Shown in pieces: positions 11,638 to 21,038 of a DNA stretch of 64,000 bases. Source of the DNA: Ideonella margarita (GTDB lineage Bacteria > Pseudomonadota > Gammaproteobacteria > Burkholderiales > Burkholderiaceae_C); assembly GCF_038066635.1 (NCBI RefSeq), contig NZ_JBBUTI010000001.1, forward strand, positions 186,001-250,000, written 5' to 3'. Below the pieces are notes generated by a model, which saw only the letters and a list, made by a program, of their open reading frames with translations, was not told where the DNA came from and made no database searches. The stretch's first letter is position 1, and the number at the start of each line of letters is the position of its first letter. The translations under genes were made by a program, and so were the position numbers.

Positions 11638-12552
11638 ATGCCACTGTCTTCCAGCCGCCATCTGCTGCCCTCGCAAGGGGTGCAGCTGCAATTGCACCAG
11701 TCGGGCGCGCCGGGTTCTCCGCGCGTCCTGCTGCTGCACGGATTCCCCGAGGCCGCGTTCATCTGGCAGCCGCTGATGACGGCGCTGGCCGATGAGGCCC
11801 ATGTGCTGGCGCCCGACCAGCGCGGCTACGGCGCGTCCGATGCGCCAGACGGTGCGGCGGCCTACCGGGCCCGCACCCTGGTGGCGGACATCGCCGAGCT
11901 GATTGAAACAACGGGCGGCCCCGTCGACTTGCTGGTGGCCCACGACTGGGGTGGTGCGGTGGCCTGGAACCTGGCCGCGGCTTGCCCGCAGTTGCTGCGG
12001 CGCCTGCTCATCATCAATTCGCCGCACCCCGCGCTGTTCCTTCAGGCCCTGCGGGACGACCCGGCGCAGCAGGCCGCCAGCGCCTACATGAACATGCTGT
12101 GCGAGGCCGATGCCGCCACGCGTTTGTCAGCCGATGATTTCGCACCGATGTGGCAGTTCTTCGAGGCCATGAGCCCGGCTGCTTCAGGCGACGACGGCTG
12201 GCTGACGCCGGCGATGCGCGCGCAGTACCGGGCGGTATGGGCGCGCGGTCTCGATCCGCAGCTCAACTGGTACCGGGCATCGCCTTTGCGACCGCCCCTG
12301 GGTGTGACGGATGCGATCCATCAACTGAGCCTGCCCGCCAGCATGACGCATGTGCCCGTGCCTGTGCGGGTGCTGTGGGGCGAGGCCGATCGTGCACTGC
12401 CACCCAGCTTGCTGGACGGCCTGGCCGAGCATGTGCCCGACCTGCGCGTGACCCGTGTGCCCGACGCCAGCCACTGGCTGATCCACGAGCAGCCCGCGCT
12501 GGTGCTGGCTGCCGTGCGCGAGGAGCTCGCCGCGCTCAAGGCCGGCCGATGA
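11638..12552 (+). CDS. Alpha/beta hydrolase, epoxide hydrolase or haloalkane dehalogenase-like
   Basis: A 304-residue soluble hydrolase. HGFPE (34-38) forms the oxyanion region, DQRGYGASD follows, the nucleophile is Asp103 in HDWGG, and a likely catalytic His279 lies in DASHW. An Asp nucleophile points to epoxide hydrolase or dehalogenase chemistry rather than an esterase; the substrate is unknown. The ATG at 11638 has a clear AAGGAG ribosome site; an in-frame start 54 bases earlier does not. The 3' end overlaps the convergent patatin gene by 17 bp. Confidence 0.85.
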   Translation: MPLSSSRHLLPSQGVQLQLHQSGAPGSPRVLLLHGFPEAAFIWQPLMTALADEAHVLAPDQRGYGASDAPDGAAAYRARTLVADIAELIETTGGPVDLLVAHDWGGAVAWNLAAACPQLLRRLLIINSPHPALFLQALRDDPAQQAASAYMNMLCEADAATRLSADDFAPMWQFFEAMSPAASGDDGWLTPAMRAQYRAVWARGLDPQLNWYRASPLRPPLGVTDAIHQLSLPASMTHVPVPVRVLWGEADRALPPSLLDGLAEHVPDLRVTRVPDASHWLIHEQPALVLAAVREELAALKAGR

Positions 12553-14860
12553 ACAGCGCGAGGCCGGTTTCGCCGCGAGGCGCCCAGGTCACGCCCAGGT
12601 ACATCGGGCCGATGCCGGTATCTGCGCCCATGTAGAGGCTGCCGCCGGCGCGCAGGCCGTTCAGGGTGATGGCGCGGCGGTCAGCCCAGGCGTTGCCGGC
12701 CTCCAGCGTGGCGCCCACGAAGAAGCCGCGCGCAAAGACCGGTGGATCGGCCAGGCGGCGGTACCAGCCCACCCGGCCCAGCAGCACGGCGTTGCCGGTC
12801 AACTGGCCGCTTTGGTACCCCGACAGCTGCTGGAAGCCACCGAGCTGGTACTGGCCCCCCAAGGTGTCCTGGCTGGCGTCGGCGGCCTTGACCTGGCCAT
12901 AGACGCTGAAGGTGTGGCGACCGACGCTGGTGACGGCCTGGCCCTCGAACTCCACCCGTGTCAGGTTCTCGGACACCACCTGGTGGCGGCGGCCGTATTG
13001 CAGTTCGCTGGTCACGCGGTAGCCCCGCTGCGGGAAGTTGGCGAAGTCGAGCTGGTCTACCACCATGCGGGCGCGCACGGCGGTTTCGCGCCACACGGCG
13101 GCACTTTGCGGGCCGGCGTAGTCGGCTGACAGGATCAGCGGGCTGGTGCGGCCGATGGCTTGCACCAGGCCCATGCGCAGCTCACCCAGGTTGCCCCAGG
13201 GCTGGCCGAGGTCAATGCCGACGCGGCTTTCGGTGCGGCGCACCTGGCCCAGCTCGGTGTCCGTCTCGTTGAGGAACAAGGTCTGGCGACGCCGCTGCGC
13301 CTGGGCATAGGTCGAGATGAACCAGTCGTCCGAGATGCCGAGCTTCCAGTTCAGCGGGTGATACAGCTCGGTGAAGATGGTCGGTACCTCGCCGATCTGG
13401 ATGCGGTTGCGCCATTCGGTGCCAGCTGGCGTGAGCCAATGTCGGTTGTGGCTGATCTTCACGTTGAAGGCGCTGCGGGCGGAGAAGTCGGTGGACAGAT
13501 CCAGCCCCACGCGCAGGTAATTCGGCCCCCAGGGCTTGTCCTCCAGCTCGAACTGCAGCGTCTCGCCTTCCGGCGCGCTGTAGAGGTGGTAATCGACCCG
13601 CAGGTAGTCGTTGCTCGCGGCCAGGTTGTAGGCGTCGCGTGCGGCCTTCTGTGAGTCAAAAGGCTGGCCGGGTTTGCTCAGCAACTGGACTTCGAAACGC
13701 GCCGGGTTGGTCAGCTCGGAGCCTTCAAACACCACCCGCTGGATGACAGGCGCAGCCGGCTCGTTCGGGCGGCGTGCCAGGCGCCAGCCGGCGTAGTCTT
13801 CCGGCGGCAGGGCCAACTCTGCAAGGCGGGAGATTTGCTGCAGGGCGTGGGCTTCGCCCAGGCTGATCAGATCACGGGTGCGTTCGAAATCGCCCGAGGT
13901 GAGCGTGCCGAGATCGGGCGCAATCAGGATGTCGGTCGGCAGCAGCGTCGCGAGGCTGCGCCGCACGTTCTGCTCCGTCAGGATGTTGATCATCTGGGCC
14001 GTCAGGCCGATCGCCGAATTCAGCGTGTCGCGACCCGCCAGCGGCGTGCCGATGTTGACCACGATCACGATGTGCGCGCCCATGGCCCGGGCCACGTCAA
14101 TCGGCACGTTGTTCACCAGGCCGCCGTCACCCAGCACCCGGCCTTCGATTTCGGTGGACGGGAACACGCCCGGCACGCTCATGCTGGAGCGCAGCGACAT
14201 GGCCAGATCACCATGGTCCATCACCACCGCCTCACCGCTTTCCATGTCGGTGGCCACGGCGCGGAAGGGAATGGGCAGGCGGTCGAACTGCTCGGTGGTG
14301 CGCACCGGCAGGGTGTAGCGGCGCAGCAGGGTTTCGAGACCCCGGCTGGAGACGGCGGCCTGCGGCGCACGGAACTCGCCGTCGCGGTAACCCATCTCGA
14401 TCGCGCTGGCGATCTCGAAGTCTTCTTCCTTGCGGCGCTGCGACATCTGCTGGCGGTTCACCCGGGTGGCGAACAGCCGGTTCCAGTCGACCTTCAGCAG
14501 CTCACGCTCGATCTCGTCGGCGGGCATGCCGCTGGCGTACAGCCCGCCAATGATGGCGCCCATCGACGTGCCCGCGATCACGTCGATCGGCACATGCGCC
14601 GCCTCCAGCACCTTCAGCACGCCCACATGGGCCAGGCCGCGTGCACCACCGCCAGACAGCACCAGGCCGACCCGCGGGCGGGGCAGCGCCATGGGGACAG
14701 GGGTGCCGGTGGGTGGGGTGACCGACTGCGGCGTCGGCTTCGGCTCAGGGGTGTCGGGCGCGGTGGCTGCGCTTGCGCTGGGCAAGCTTGCGGCCAGGGC
14801 GCTGGCATCGGTGAGCAGGAGAGCCAGAGCGGCGAGCAGGCTGGAGAGGGCAAATCGCAT
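12536..14860 (-). CDS. Patatin-like phospholipase fused to an outer-membrane barrel (PlpD-like)
   Basis: A 774-residue secreted protein. After a signal peptide (about 1-24) and a Pro/Thr-rich linker comes a patatin domain with the GGGARG oxyanion loop (70-75), nucleophile Ser99 in GTSMG and the Asp of the DGG motif in VLGDGG. The second half has a POTRA-like region and an Omp85/BamA-type barrel. This is the layout of PlpD, a type Vd autotransporter that releases or displays a lipase. The ATG at 14860 begins the signal peptide; in-frame starts further upstream run into the groEL terminator. The protein does not end in the usual aromatic barrel residue (it ends GRP). Confidence 0.88.
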   Translation of the reverse strand: MRFALSSLLAALALLLTDASALAASLPSASAATAPDTPEPKPTPQSVTPPTGTPVPMALPRPRVGLVLSGGGARGLAHVGVLKVLEAAHVPIDVIAGTSMGAIIGGLYASGMPADEIERELLKVDWNRLFATRVNRQQMSQRRKEEDFEIASAIEMGYRDGEFRAPQAAVSSRGLETLLRRYTLPVRTTEQFDRLPIPFRAVATDMESGEAVVMDHGDLAMSLRSSMSVPGVFPSTEIEGRVLGDGGLVNNVPIDVARAMGAHIVIVVNIGTPLAGRDTLNSAIGLTAQMINILTEQNVRRSLATLLPTDILIAPDLGTLTSGDFERTRDLISLGEAHALQQISRLAELALPPEDYAGWRLARRPNEPAAPVIQRVVFEGSELTNPARFEVQLLSKPGQPFDSQKAARDAYNLAASNDYLRVDYHLYSAPEGETLQFELEDKPWGPNYLRVGLDLSTDFSARSAFNVKISHNRHWLTPAGTEWRNRIQIGEVPTIFTELYHPLNWKLGISDDWFISTYAQAQRRRQTLFLNETDTELGQVRRTESRVGIDLGQPWGNLGELRMGLVQAIGRTSPLILSADYAGPQSAAVWRETAVRARMVVDQLDFANFPQRGYRVTSELQYGRRHQVVSENLTRVEFEGQAVTSVGRHTFSVYGQVKAADASQDTLGGQYQLGGFQQLSGYQSGQLTGNAVLLGRVGWYRRLADPPVFARGFFVGATLEAGNAWADRRAITLNGLRAGGSLYMGADTGIGPMYLGVTWAPRGETGLALFIGRP

Positions 14861-14892
14861 GTGCGGATTGTGACGGCGGGCCATGACAAACG

Positions 14893-14920
14893 AAAAAAAA
14901 GGGAGCCCTTGCGGGCCCCC
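14893..14920 (-). terminator. Rho-independent terminator of groESL
   Basis: On the minus strand an 8-bp stem (14913-14920 with 14901-14908, one G-U pair) closes a GCAA tetraloop and is followed by eight T (14893-14900). It lies about 35 bases after the groEL stop. Confidence 0.9.
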
Positions 14921-14954
14921 TTCGTGCTCAGTCGCAAAAAGCGCTGTGCAGGAC

Positions 14955-16598
<1,644 letters not shown>

Positions 16599-16645
16599 GT
16601 TCAATTCTCCGAATTCAGTTCAATGAGGTGGGTGATGGGGGCAGA

Positions 16646-16936
16646 TTACTTCTGCACCACGGCGAAGAGGTCTTCCTCGCGCATCACCAGCAGTTCTTCG
16701 CCGTCAACCTTGACGGATTGGCCGCTGTACTTGCCAAACAGCACGCGGTCGCCGACGGCCACGTTCAGGGCAACGAAGTCGCCCTTGTCGTTGCGCTTGC
16801 CCGGGCCGACGGCCAGGACTTCGCCCTGGTCCGGCTTCTCAGCGGCGTTGTCCGGGATGATGATGCCCAGGGCGGTCTTGGTTTCTTGTTCCAGGCGCTT
16901 GACGATCACGCGGTCGTGCAGAGGACGAAGTTTCAT
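16646..16936 (-). CDS. groS: GroES co-chaperonin, 10 kDa
   Basis: A 96-residue lid protein of the GroEL chamber, starting MKLRPLHDRV. The mobile loop that contacts GroEL includes KTALGIIIPD. Length is standard. It is the first gene of the heat-shock operon. The 5' leader runs about 160 bases back to the CIRCE operator. Confidence 0.98.
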   Translation of the reverse strand: MKLRPLHDRVIVKRLEQETKTALGIIIPDNAAEKPDQGEVLAVGPGKRNDKGDFVALNVAVGDRVLFGKYSGQSVKVDGEELLVMREEDLFAVVQK

Positions 16937-17071
16937 GGCATCTCCAGAAAATGTTGCGATGGGACTCAAGGTGGGCACCTGCACCGGAGTGCGGATGCCA
17001 GTTCACAACCGGCGGCTCGGAAAATCGGCTGAGGCCGGGCCCGAACGGTCGACAAGCTGCCGAACCGGTTG

Positions 17072-17098
17072 TTAGCACTCGGCTAACTTGAGTGCTAA
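17072..17098 (-). promoter_or_regulatory. CIRCE operator (HrcA binding site)
   Basis: A perfect 9-9-9 inverted repeat: TTAGCACTC at 17072-17080, nine spacer bases, GAGTGCTAA at 17090-17098. This is the exact CIRCE consensus bound by the HrcA repressor. It sits at the predicted transcription start of groESL. hrcA is not in this window. Confidence 0.96.
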
Positions 17099-17103
17099 CA
17101 AGG

Positions 17104-17132
17104 ATTATAGGGACGGTCGGCTGGCTTTCAAG
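17104..17132 (-). promoter_or_regulatory. groESL promoter with overlapping sigma-70 and sigma-32 features
   Basis: On the minus strand TTGAAA (17131-17126) and TATAAT (17109-17104) are separated by 16 bases, a good sigma-70 promoter. The same bases also read CTTGAAA, 13 bases, CCCTATAA, close to the sigma-32 consensus. The predicted start near 17097 falls at the edge of CIRCE. Confidence 0.8.
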
Positions 17133-17165
17133 GGGTCCACGGAGCGCGTCCGTGAAATGCCCCGC

Positions 17166-17366
17166 TCAGTCGTCGATGTCTTCGACGCTGGGCTTGGCTT
17201 CAACGCGGTAGGCCTCGCTGGCCCATGCGCCAAAGTCATGGCCCTGGCAGCGGGCGCTGCAAAAGGGCCGGTACTGGTTGCTGGCGCTGTAGAGCGTCAT
17301 GGCGCCGCAACCTGGGCAGCGCACTTCGATCGCACGGCCTTCGGCCGGTTGTGACGGGGTGGTCAT
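17166..17366 (-). CDS. yacG: YacG, zinc protein inhibiting DNA gyrase
   Basis: A 66-residue zinc protein with Cys17, Cys20, Cys36 and Cys40 in CPGC and CSARC. E. coli YacG binds the GyrB C-terminal region and blocks gyrase DNA binding. The ATG at 17366 gives the family N-terminus. It is the last gene of the pilBCD-coaE-zapD-yacG run and overlaps nothing; its 5' end is 53 bases from the zapD stop. Confidence 0.92.
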   Translation of the reverse strand: MTTPSQPAEGRAIEVRCPGCGAMTLYSASNQYRPFCSARCQGHDFGAWASEAYRVEAKPSVEDIDD

Positions 17367-17418
17367 GGGACAGGGAAGGCGGAAAGGCGGGTGTTCAGAT
17401 GGCCGCTGGCGCGATCGC

Positions 17419-18213
17419 TCAGGAGCACAGCGCCAGATCGAACGGGGTGTCGGAGCCGCAGGGGCGCAGGCGGCCTTCGGCATCAGCCTTCATCAGCCGC
17501 ACGGTCACCATCAAGCGGTGGCCGGTGATTTCAGGCACCAGTTCCAGGGTTTCATCGATGCGCAGACGCAGCAGCTGGTAGGTGCGGCCCTGGGGCAGAC
17601 TTTGCTGGTAATTGCCACCGGCGGCCAGCACCTTGTGCGGCACGCCGCTGTCACGCAGCAGGTTGAGCAGCACGCGCAGGGCTTCGGCCAACGGCCACAG
17701 CGTGGCGATCCAGCGGCCGAGGTCGTCCTGGCGGCGCCCTGCGGGCAGTTGTTGCCACGCGAAATACGCCGGCAGGTCGAACTCGCAGGTGCCGCCCGGG
17801 ATGCTGATGCGGCTGCGTATGCTCATCAGCCAGTCGTTCGTGGTCAGCGTGTGGCCGGCCTTGCCGGAGAGCTGGTTCAGGCCGCTGAAGGCGTGGTCGA
17901 TGCGCCCGATGACTTCATCGAGGGCCGCTTCGGAGATGTTCGGATTGCCGCGGTAACTCAGCAGCTGGGCCTTGTGGCGTTCCAGCTCCTTCAGCAGATC
18001 AGACTTCAGGTCAGCACGCGACGCCACGTCCATGATCTCGAAGATCGTGGCCAGCGCGAAGTGATGGTCTACCGCGTCTTCCCGGGGCGTCAGGGTCTGC
18101 AGGCGCTCGAACAGGTGCTCGAGGCGCAGCATCGTGCGGATGCCTTCGTTGAACGGGTATTCGTAGAGGACCAAGGTGGGCTTTCCTGGCAGGTGCAGCA
18201 ACGATTGTTTCAC
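17419..18213 (-). CDS. zapD: ZapD (YacF), FtsZ-bundling cell division protein
   Basis: A 264-residue cytoplasmic protein that crosslinks FtsZ filaments at the division ring. The sequence LYEYPFNEGIRTMLRLEHLFERL is split across the conserved N-terminus of the family. The first available start is a GTG at 18213, giving about 13 residues more than E. coli ZapD; a TTG 15 codons later is an alternative. It lies 14 bases after coaE and is probably co-transcribed with it. Confidence 0.93.
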   Translation of the reverse strand: MKQSLLHLPGKPTLVLYEYPFNEGIRTMLRLEHLFERLQTLTPREDAVDHHFALATIFEIMDVASRADLKSDLLKELERHKAQLLSYRGNPNISEAALDEVIGRIDHAFSGLNQLSGKAGHTLTTNDWLMSIRSRISIPGGTCEFDLPAYFAWQQLPAGRRQDDLGRWIATLWPLAEALRVLLNLLRDSGVPHKVLAAGGNYQQSLPQGRTYQLLRLRIDETLELVPEITGHRLMVTVRLMKADAEGRLRPCGSDTPFDLALCS

Positions 18214-18227
18214 ACCCTTGCCGTGAT

Positions 18228-18830
18228 TCAGTCAAATCGCGGCCAATTGGCCCAGACTTCGGCAACGGCACGCTTCAAATCCGGCAGCGACAGTTCCTCA
18301 TTGCGGATCACGTCGTCGGCGATGGCCAGCCGCTGTGCCCGGGTGGCTTGTTGCGCCATCACCCGCTGCACTGCGTCTGCGGGCCAGCCGCTCCGGCTTT
18401 GAACCCGCTCGATCTGCCGCTCTTCGCTGCAATCCACCACGAGGATGCGATCAACGCGCTCGCGCCAGCCTTTGGACTCGGCCAGCAGCGGCACATCAAA
18501 CACCACCACCTGACCGTGCCCGGCCAATGCGGCCCGGGCTTCGGTCTGTTCGCGGATCATCGGGTGCAAGATCGCTTCCAGGCGCTGCTTGGCAGCGGGG
18601 TCGTGGAAGACGATCTCTCGCATCCGGGGGCGGTCCAGCGCGCCGTCGGGTGTTTGCACCTCTGGTCCGAAGGCGGCCACGATGGCGGGCATCGCGGCTC
18701 CGCCCGGCAGGGTCAGTTCACGCGCGATGGCGTCCGTATCGACCAGGTGGGCGCCGAGCTCGACGAGCATGGCGGCGACGGTGGATTTGCCACTGCCGAT
18801 GCCGCCGGTCAGCCCGATGCGCAGGTTCAC
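18228..18830 (-). CDS. coaE: Dephospho-CoA kinase
   Basis: A 200-residue enzyme for the last step of coenzyme A synthesis, phosphorylating the 3' hydroxyl of dephospho-CoA. The P-loop GGIGSGKST has Lys15, and DTDAIAREL follows as usual. The start is GTG at 18830, overlapping the pilD stop by four bases (GTGA); sequence further upstream in this frame is out of phase with pilD and not coding. Pairing with pilD is widespread in beta- and gammaproteobacteria. Confidence 0.95.
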   Translation of the reverse strand: MNLRIGLTGGIGSGKSTVAAMLVELGAHLVDTDAIARELTLPGGAAMPAIVAAFGPEVQTPDGALDRPRMREIVFHDPAAKQRLEAILHPMIREQTEARAALAGHGQVVVFDVPLLAESKGWRERVDRILVVDCSEERQIERVQSRSGWPADAVQRVMAQQATRAQRLAIADDVIRNEELSLPDLKRAVAEVWANWPRFD

Positions 18831-19753
18831 TGCCCGATCCAGCCCAGCACCCGGGCGGTGCCCGCCAGCATCACCACCACCCCGCCACCGGCCAGGAACG
18901 GGCCGAAGGGCACATACCGGCCCTGGCGCAGACCGCCCGTGAGCTTGAGCCCGATGCCGACGATGGCACCCAGCACGGACGACATCAGCACGATTGGCAG
19001 GATGGCCTGCCAGCCCAGCCAGGCGCCGAGCGCGGCCAGCAACTTGAAGTCGCCGTACCCCATGCCTTCCTTGCCCGTGGCCAGCTTGAAGAACCAGTAC
19101 ACCGACCACAGCGACAGGTAGCCCACGACCGCGCCCCACAAGGCCGTGGACAGCGGCAGCGTCCAGCCCAGGCAGGCGGCCACGAGACCGGCCCACAGCA
19201 GCGGCAGCGTCAGGGAGTCGGGCAGCAGGGTGGTGTCCCAGTCGATGGCGGTGAGCGCCACCAGCACCGCCAGCACGCCGCACCAGGCCAGCGTGACAGG
19301 CTCGGGGCCGAACCGCCAGGCGGCGGCGGCGAACAGACCGGACGTCAGCAATTCGATGAAGGGGTAGCGCGCCGAAATGCGCGTCTTGCAGGCCGAGCAG
19401 CGCCCGCGCAGCCAGAGCCAGCTCAGCACCGGCACGTTTTCATACCAGCGGATGCGGTGGCCGCAGGACGGGCAGGTGGATGCCGGCTTGGACAGCGTCA
19501 TCGGCCCCAGCGCCTCCAGTTCGGCCTGGACCTGGGTGGCCGTGGCCGCCAGCGGCTTGGGTGCGGCCTTGCCGAAGGTGCGTTGCCAGGAGTCGGCGTC
19601 GCCGATCTGCAGGCCGGCATCAGCCCACCACTGCCGCTCCATCATGCGCGGCAGGCGGTGGATCACCACATTCAGAAAGCTGCCGACACACAGGCCGAAC
19701 AACGCCATCACGACGGGGGACAACCACACCGCCAACATCTCGGGAGCAAACAT
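18827..19753 (-). CDS. pilD: PilD, prepilin peptidase and N-methyltransferase
   Basis: A 308-residue polytopic membrane aspartic protease (A24 family) that cleaves type IV prepilin leaders and methylates the new N-terminus. Two CXXC pairs (94/97 and 119/122) mark the cytoplasmic zinc loop. Catalytic aspartates are in AIDWD (171 or 173) and GYGD (Asp235). It lies nine bases after pilC. It would also serve type II secretion pseudopilins if present elsewhere. Confidence 0.95.
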   Translation of the reverse strand: MFAPEMLAVWLSPVVMALFGLCVGSFLNVVIHRLPRMMERQWWADAGLQIGDADSWQRTFGKAAPKPLAATATQVQAELEALGPMTLSKPASTCPSCGHRIRWYENVPVLSWLWLRGRCSACKTRISARYPFIELLTSGLFAAAAWRFGPEPVTLAWCGVLAVLVALTAIDWDTTLLPDSLTLPLLWAGLVAACLGWTLPLSTALWGAVVGYLSLWSVYWFFKLATGKEGMGYGDFKLLAALGAWLGWQAILPIVLMSSVLGAIVGIGLKLTGGLRQGRYVPFGPFLAGGGVVVMLAGTARVLGWIGQ

Positions 19754-19762
19754 CAGCTGAAC

Positions 19763-20980
19763 TCAGACCACAGCGCCGAGCTTGAAGATAGGCAGGTACA
19801 TCGCGACAACGATGCCGCCGATCAAGGTGCCCAGGAAGACGATGATGACCGGCTCCAGCAGGCTGGACAGGCCCTTCACGGCCTCATCCACTTCTTCCTC
19901 GAAGAACTCGGCCGCGCGGGCCAGCATGTCGTCAAGCGCACCCGATTCTTCACCGATGGCGGCCATCTGCAACACCATGTTCGGGAACACGCCGGTGGTG
20001 CTCATGGCGGCAGTCAGCGCCGTGCCCGACGCCACGTCGCGCTGGATCTGCTCGGTGGCTGCGGCATACACCGCATTGCCGGCGGTGCCGCCGACCGAAT
20101 CAAGCGCCTCCACCAGCGGCACACCGGCCGCGAACATGGTGGACAGCGTGCGCGTCCAGCGGGCGATGACGGCCTTGCGGATCAGGTCGCCGAAGATCGG
20201 CATGCGCAGGAACAACCGGTCCATCGCGACCTGCATCTTTTCGGAGCGCTTCCAGGTCTGCAGGAACATGTAGCCGCCGCCGAAGATGGCGCCGAAGATG
20301 GCCCACCAGTAGGCGACGAAGACCTTGCTCATCGCGATCACGAACAGCGTGGGGGCCGGCAGTTCGGCGCCGAAGCCCTTGAACACCGACTCGAACGACG
20401 GGATCACGAAGATCATGATGATCGTCACGACGATGAAGGCCACCACCAGCACCGAGATCGGGTAGATCAAGGCCGACTTGACCTTCTGCTTGATGGCAAG
20501 CGTCTTCTCCTGGTAGAGCGCCAGGCGGGCCAGCAGCTCTTCCAGAATACCCCCGGCCTCACCGGCTTCCACCAGATTGCAATACAGCGAATCGAAGTAC
20601 AGCGGGTGACGGCGGAACGCCGAGGACAAGTTCGTGCCGGTCTCCACGTCGCCGCGAATTTCGAGCAGCAGGCGTGTCAGGCGCGGGTTCGTGCTGCCGC
20701 GGGCCACGATGTCAAAGGCCTGCAGCAGGGGCACGCCAGCCTTCATCATCGTCGACAGCTGACGCGTGAAGATGGCGATGTCCTTGGCGCCGATCGAGCG
20801 GCCGCCACTGACGCGGCGCTTCTTGATCTTGTTGACCAGGATGCCCTGGCGACGCAGGCTGGCGCTGACAGCGGCCTCACCACCAGCACGCAGCTCACCG
20901 CGAACGATCTTGCCGTTGCGGTCTTTGCCTTCCCATTCGAAGGTTGCTTCCTTGATGTTCTTCGCCGCTGCTGTTGCCAT
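19763..20980 (-). CDS. pilC: PilC, inner-membrane platform protein of the type IV pilus
   Basis: A 405-residue protein with two T2SSF/GspF domains, each followed by membrane segments (near residues 170-200, 220-240 and at the C-terminus). It couples the PilB and PilT motors to pilus growth. The GVPLLQAFDIV and GVPLVEALDSV motifs repeat in the two halves, as expected from the internal duplication. It lies 58 bases after pilB. Confidence 0.95.
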   Translation of the reverse strand: MATAAAKNIKEATFEWEGKDRNGKIVRGELRAGGEAAVSASLRRQGILVNKIKKRRVSGGRSIGAKDIAIFTRQLSTMMKAGVPLLQAFDIVARGSTNPRLTRLLLEIRGDVETGTNLSSAFRRHPLYFDSLYCNLVEAGEAGGILEELLARLALYQEKTLAIKQKVKSALIYPISVLVVAFIVVTIIMIFVIPSFESVFKGFGAELPAPTLFVIAMSKVFVAYWWAIFGAIFGGGYMFLQTWKRSEKMQVAMDRLFLRMPIFGDLIRKAVIARWTRTLSTMFAAGVPLVEALDSVGGTAGNAVYAAATEQIQRDVASGTALTAAMSTTGVFPNMVLQMAAIGEESGALDDMLARAAEFFEEEVDEAVKGLSSLLEPVIIVFLGTLIGGIVVAMYLPIFKLGAVV

Positions 20981-21038
20981 TGCGTCTCCGGTCGGTACCG
21001 GGGGTGAGGTTCAATTGAGGTGCGCTGGTGGGCGCGCT

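Noticed and set aside
18335..21007. A very long plus-strand open frame opposite coaE, pilD and pilC
   Set aside because: It crosses three well-supported genes on the opposite strand and is Arg/His/Gln-rich throughout.
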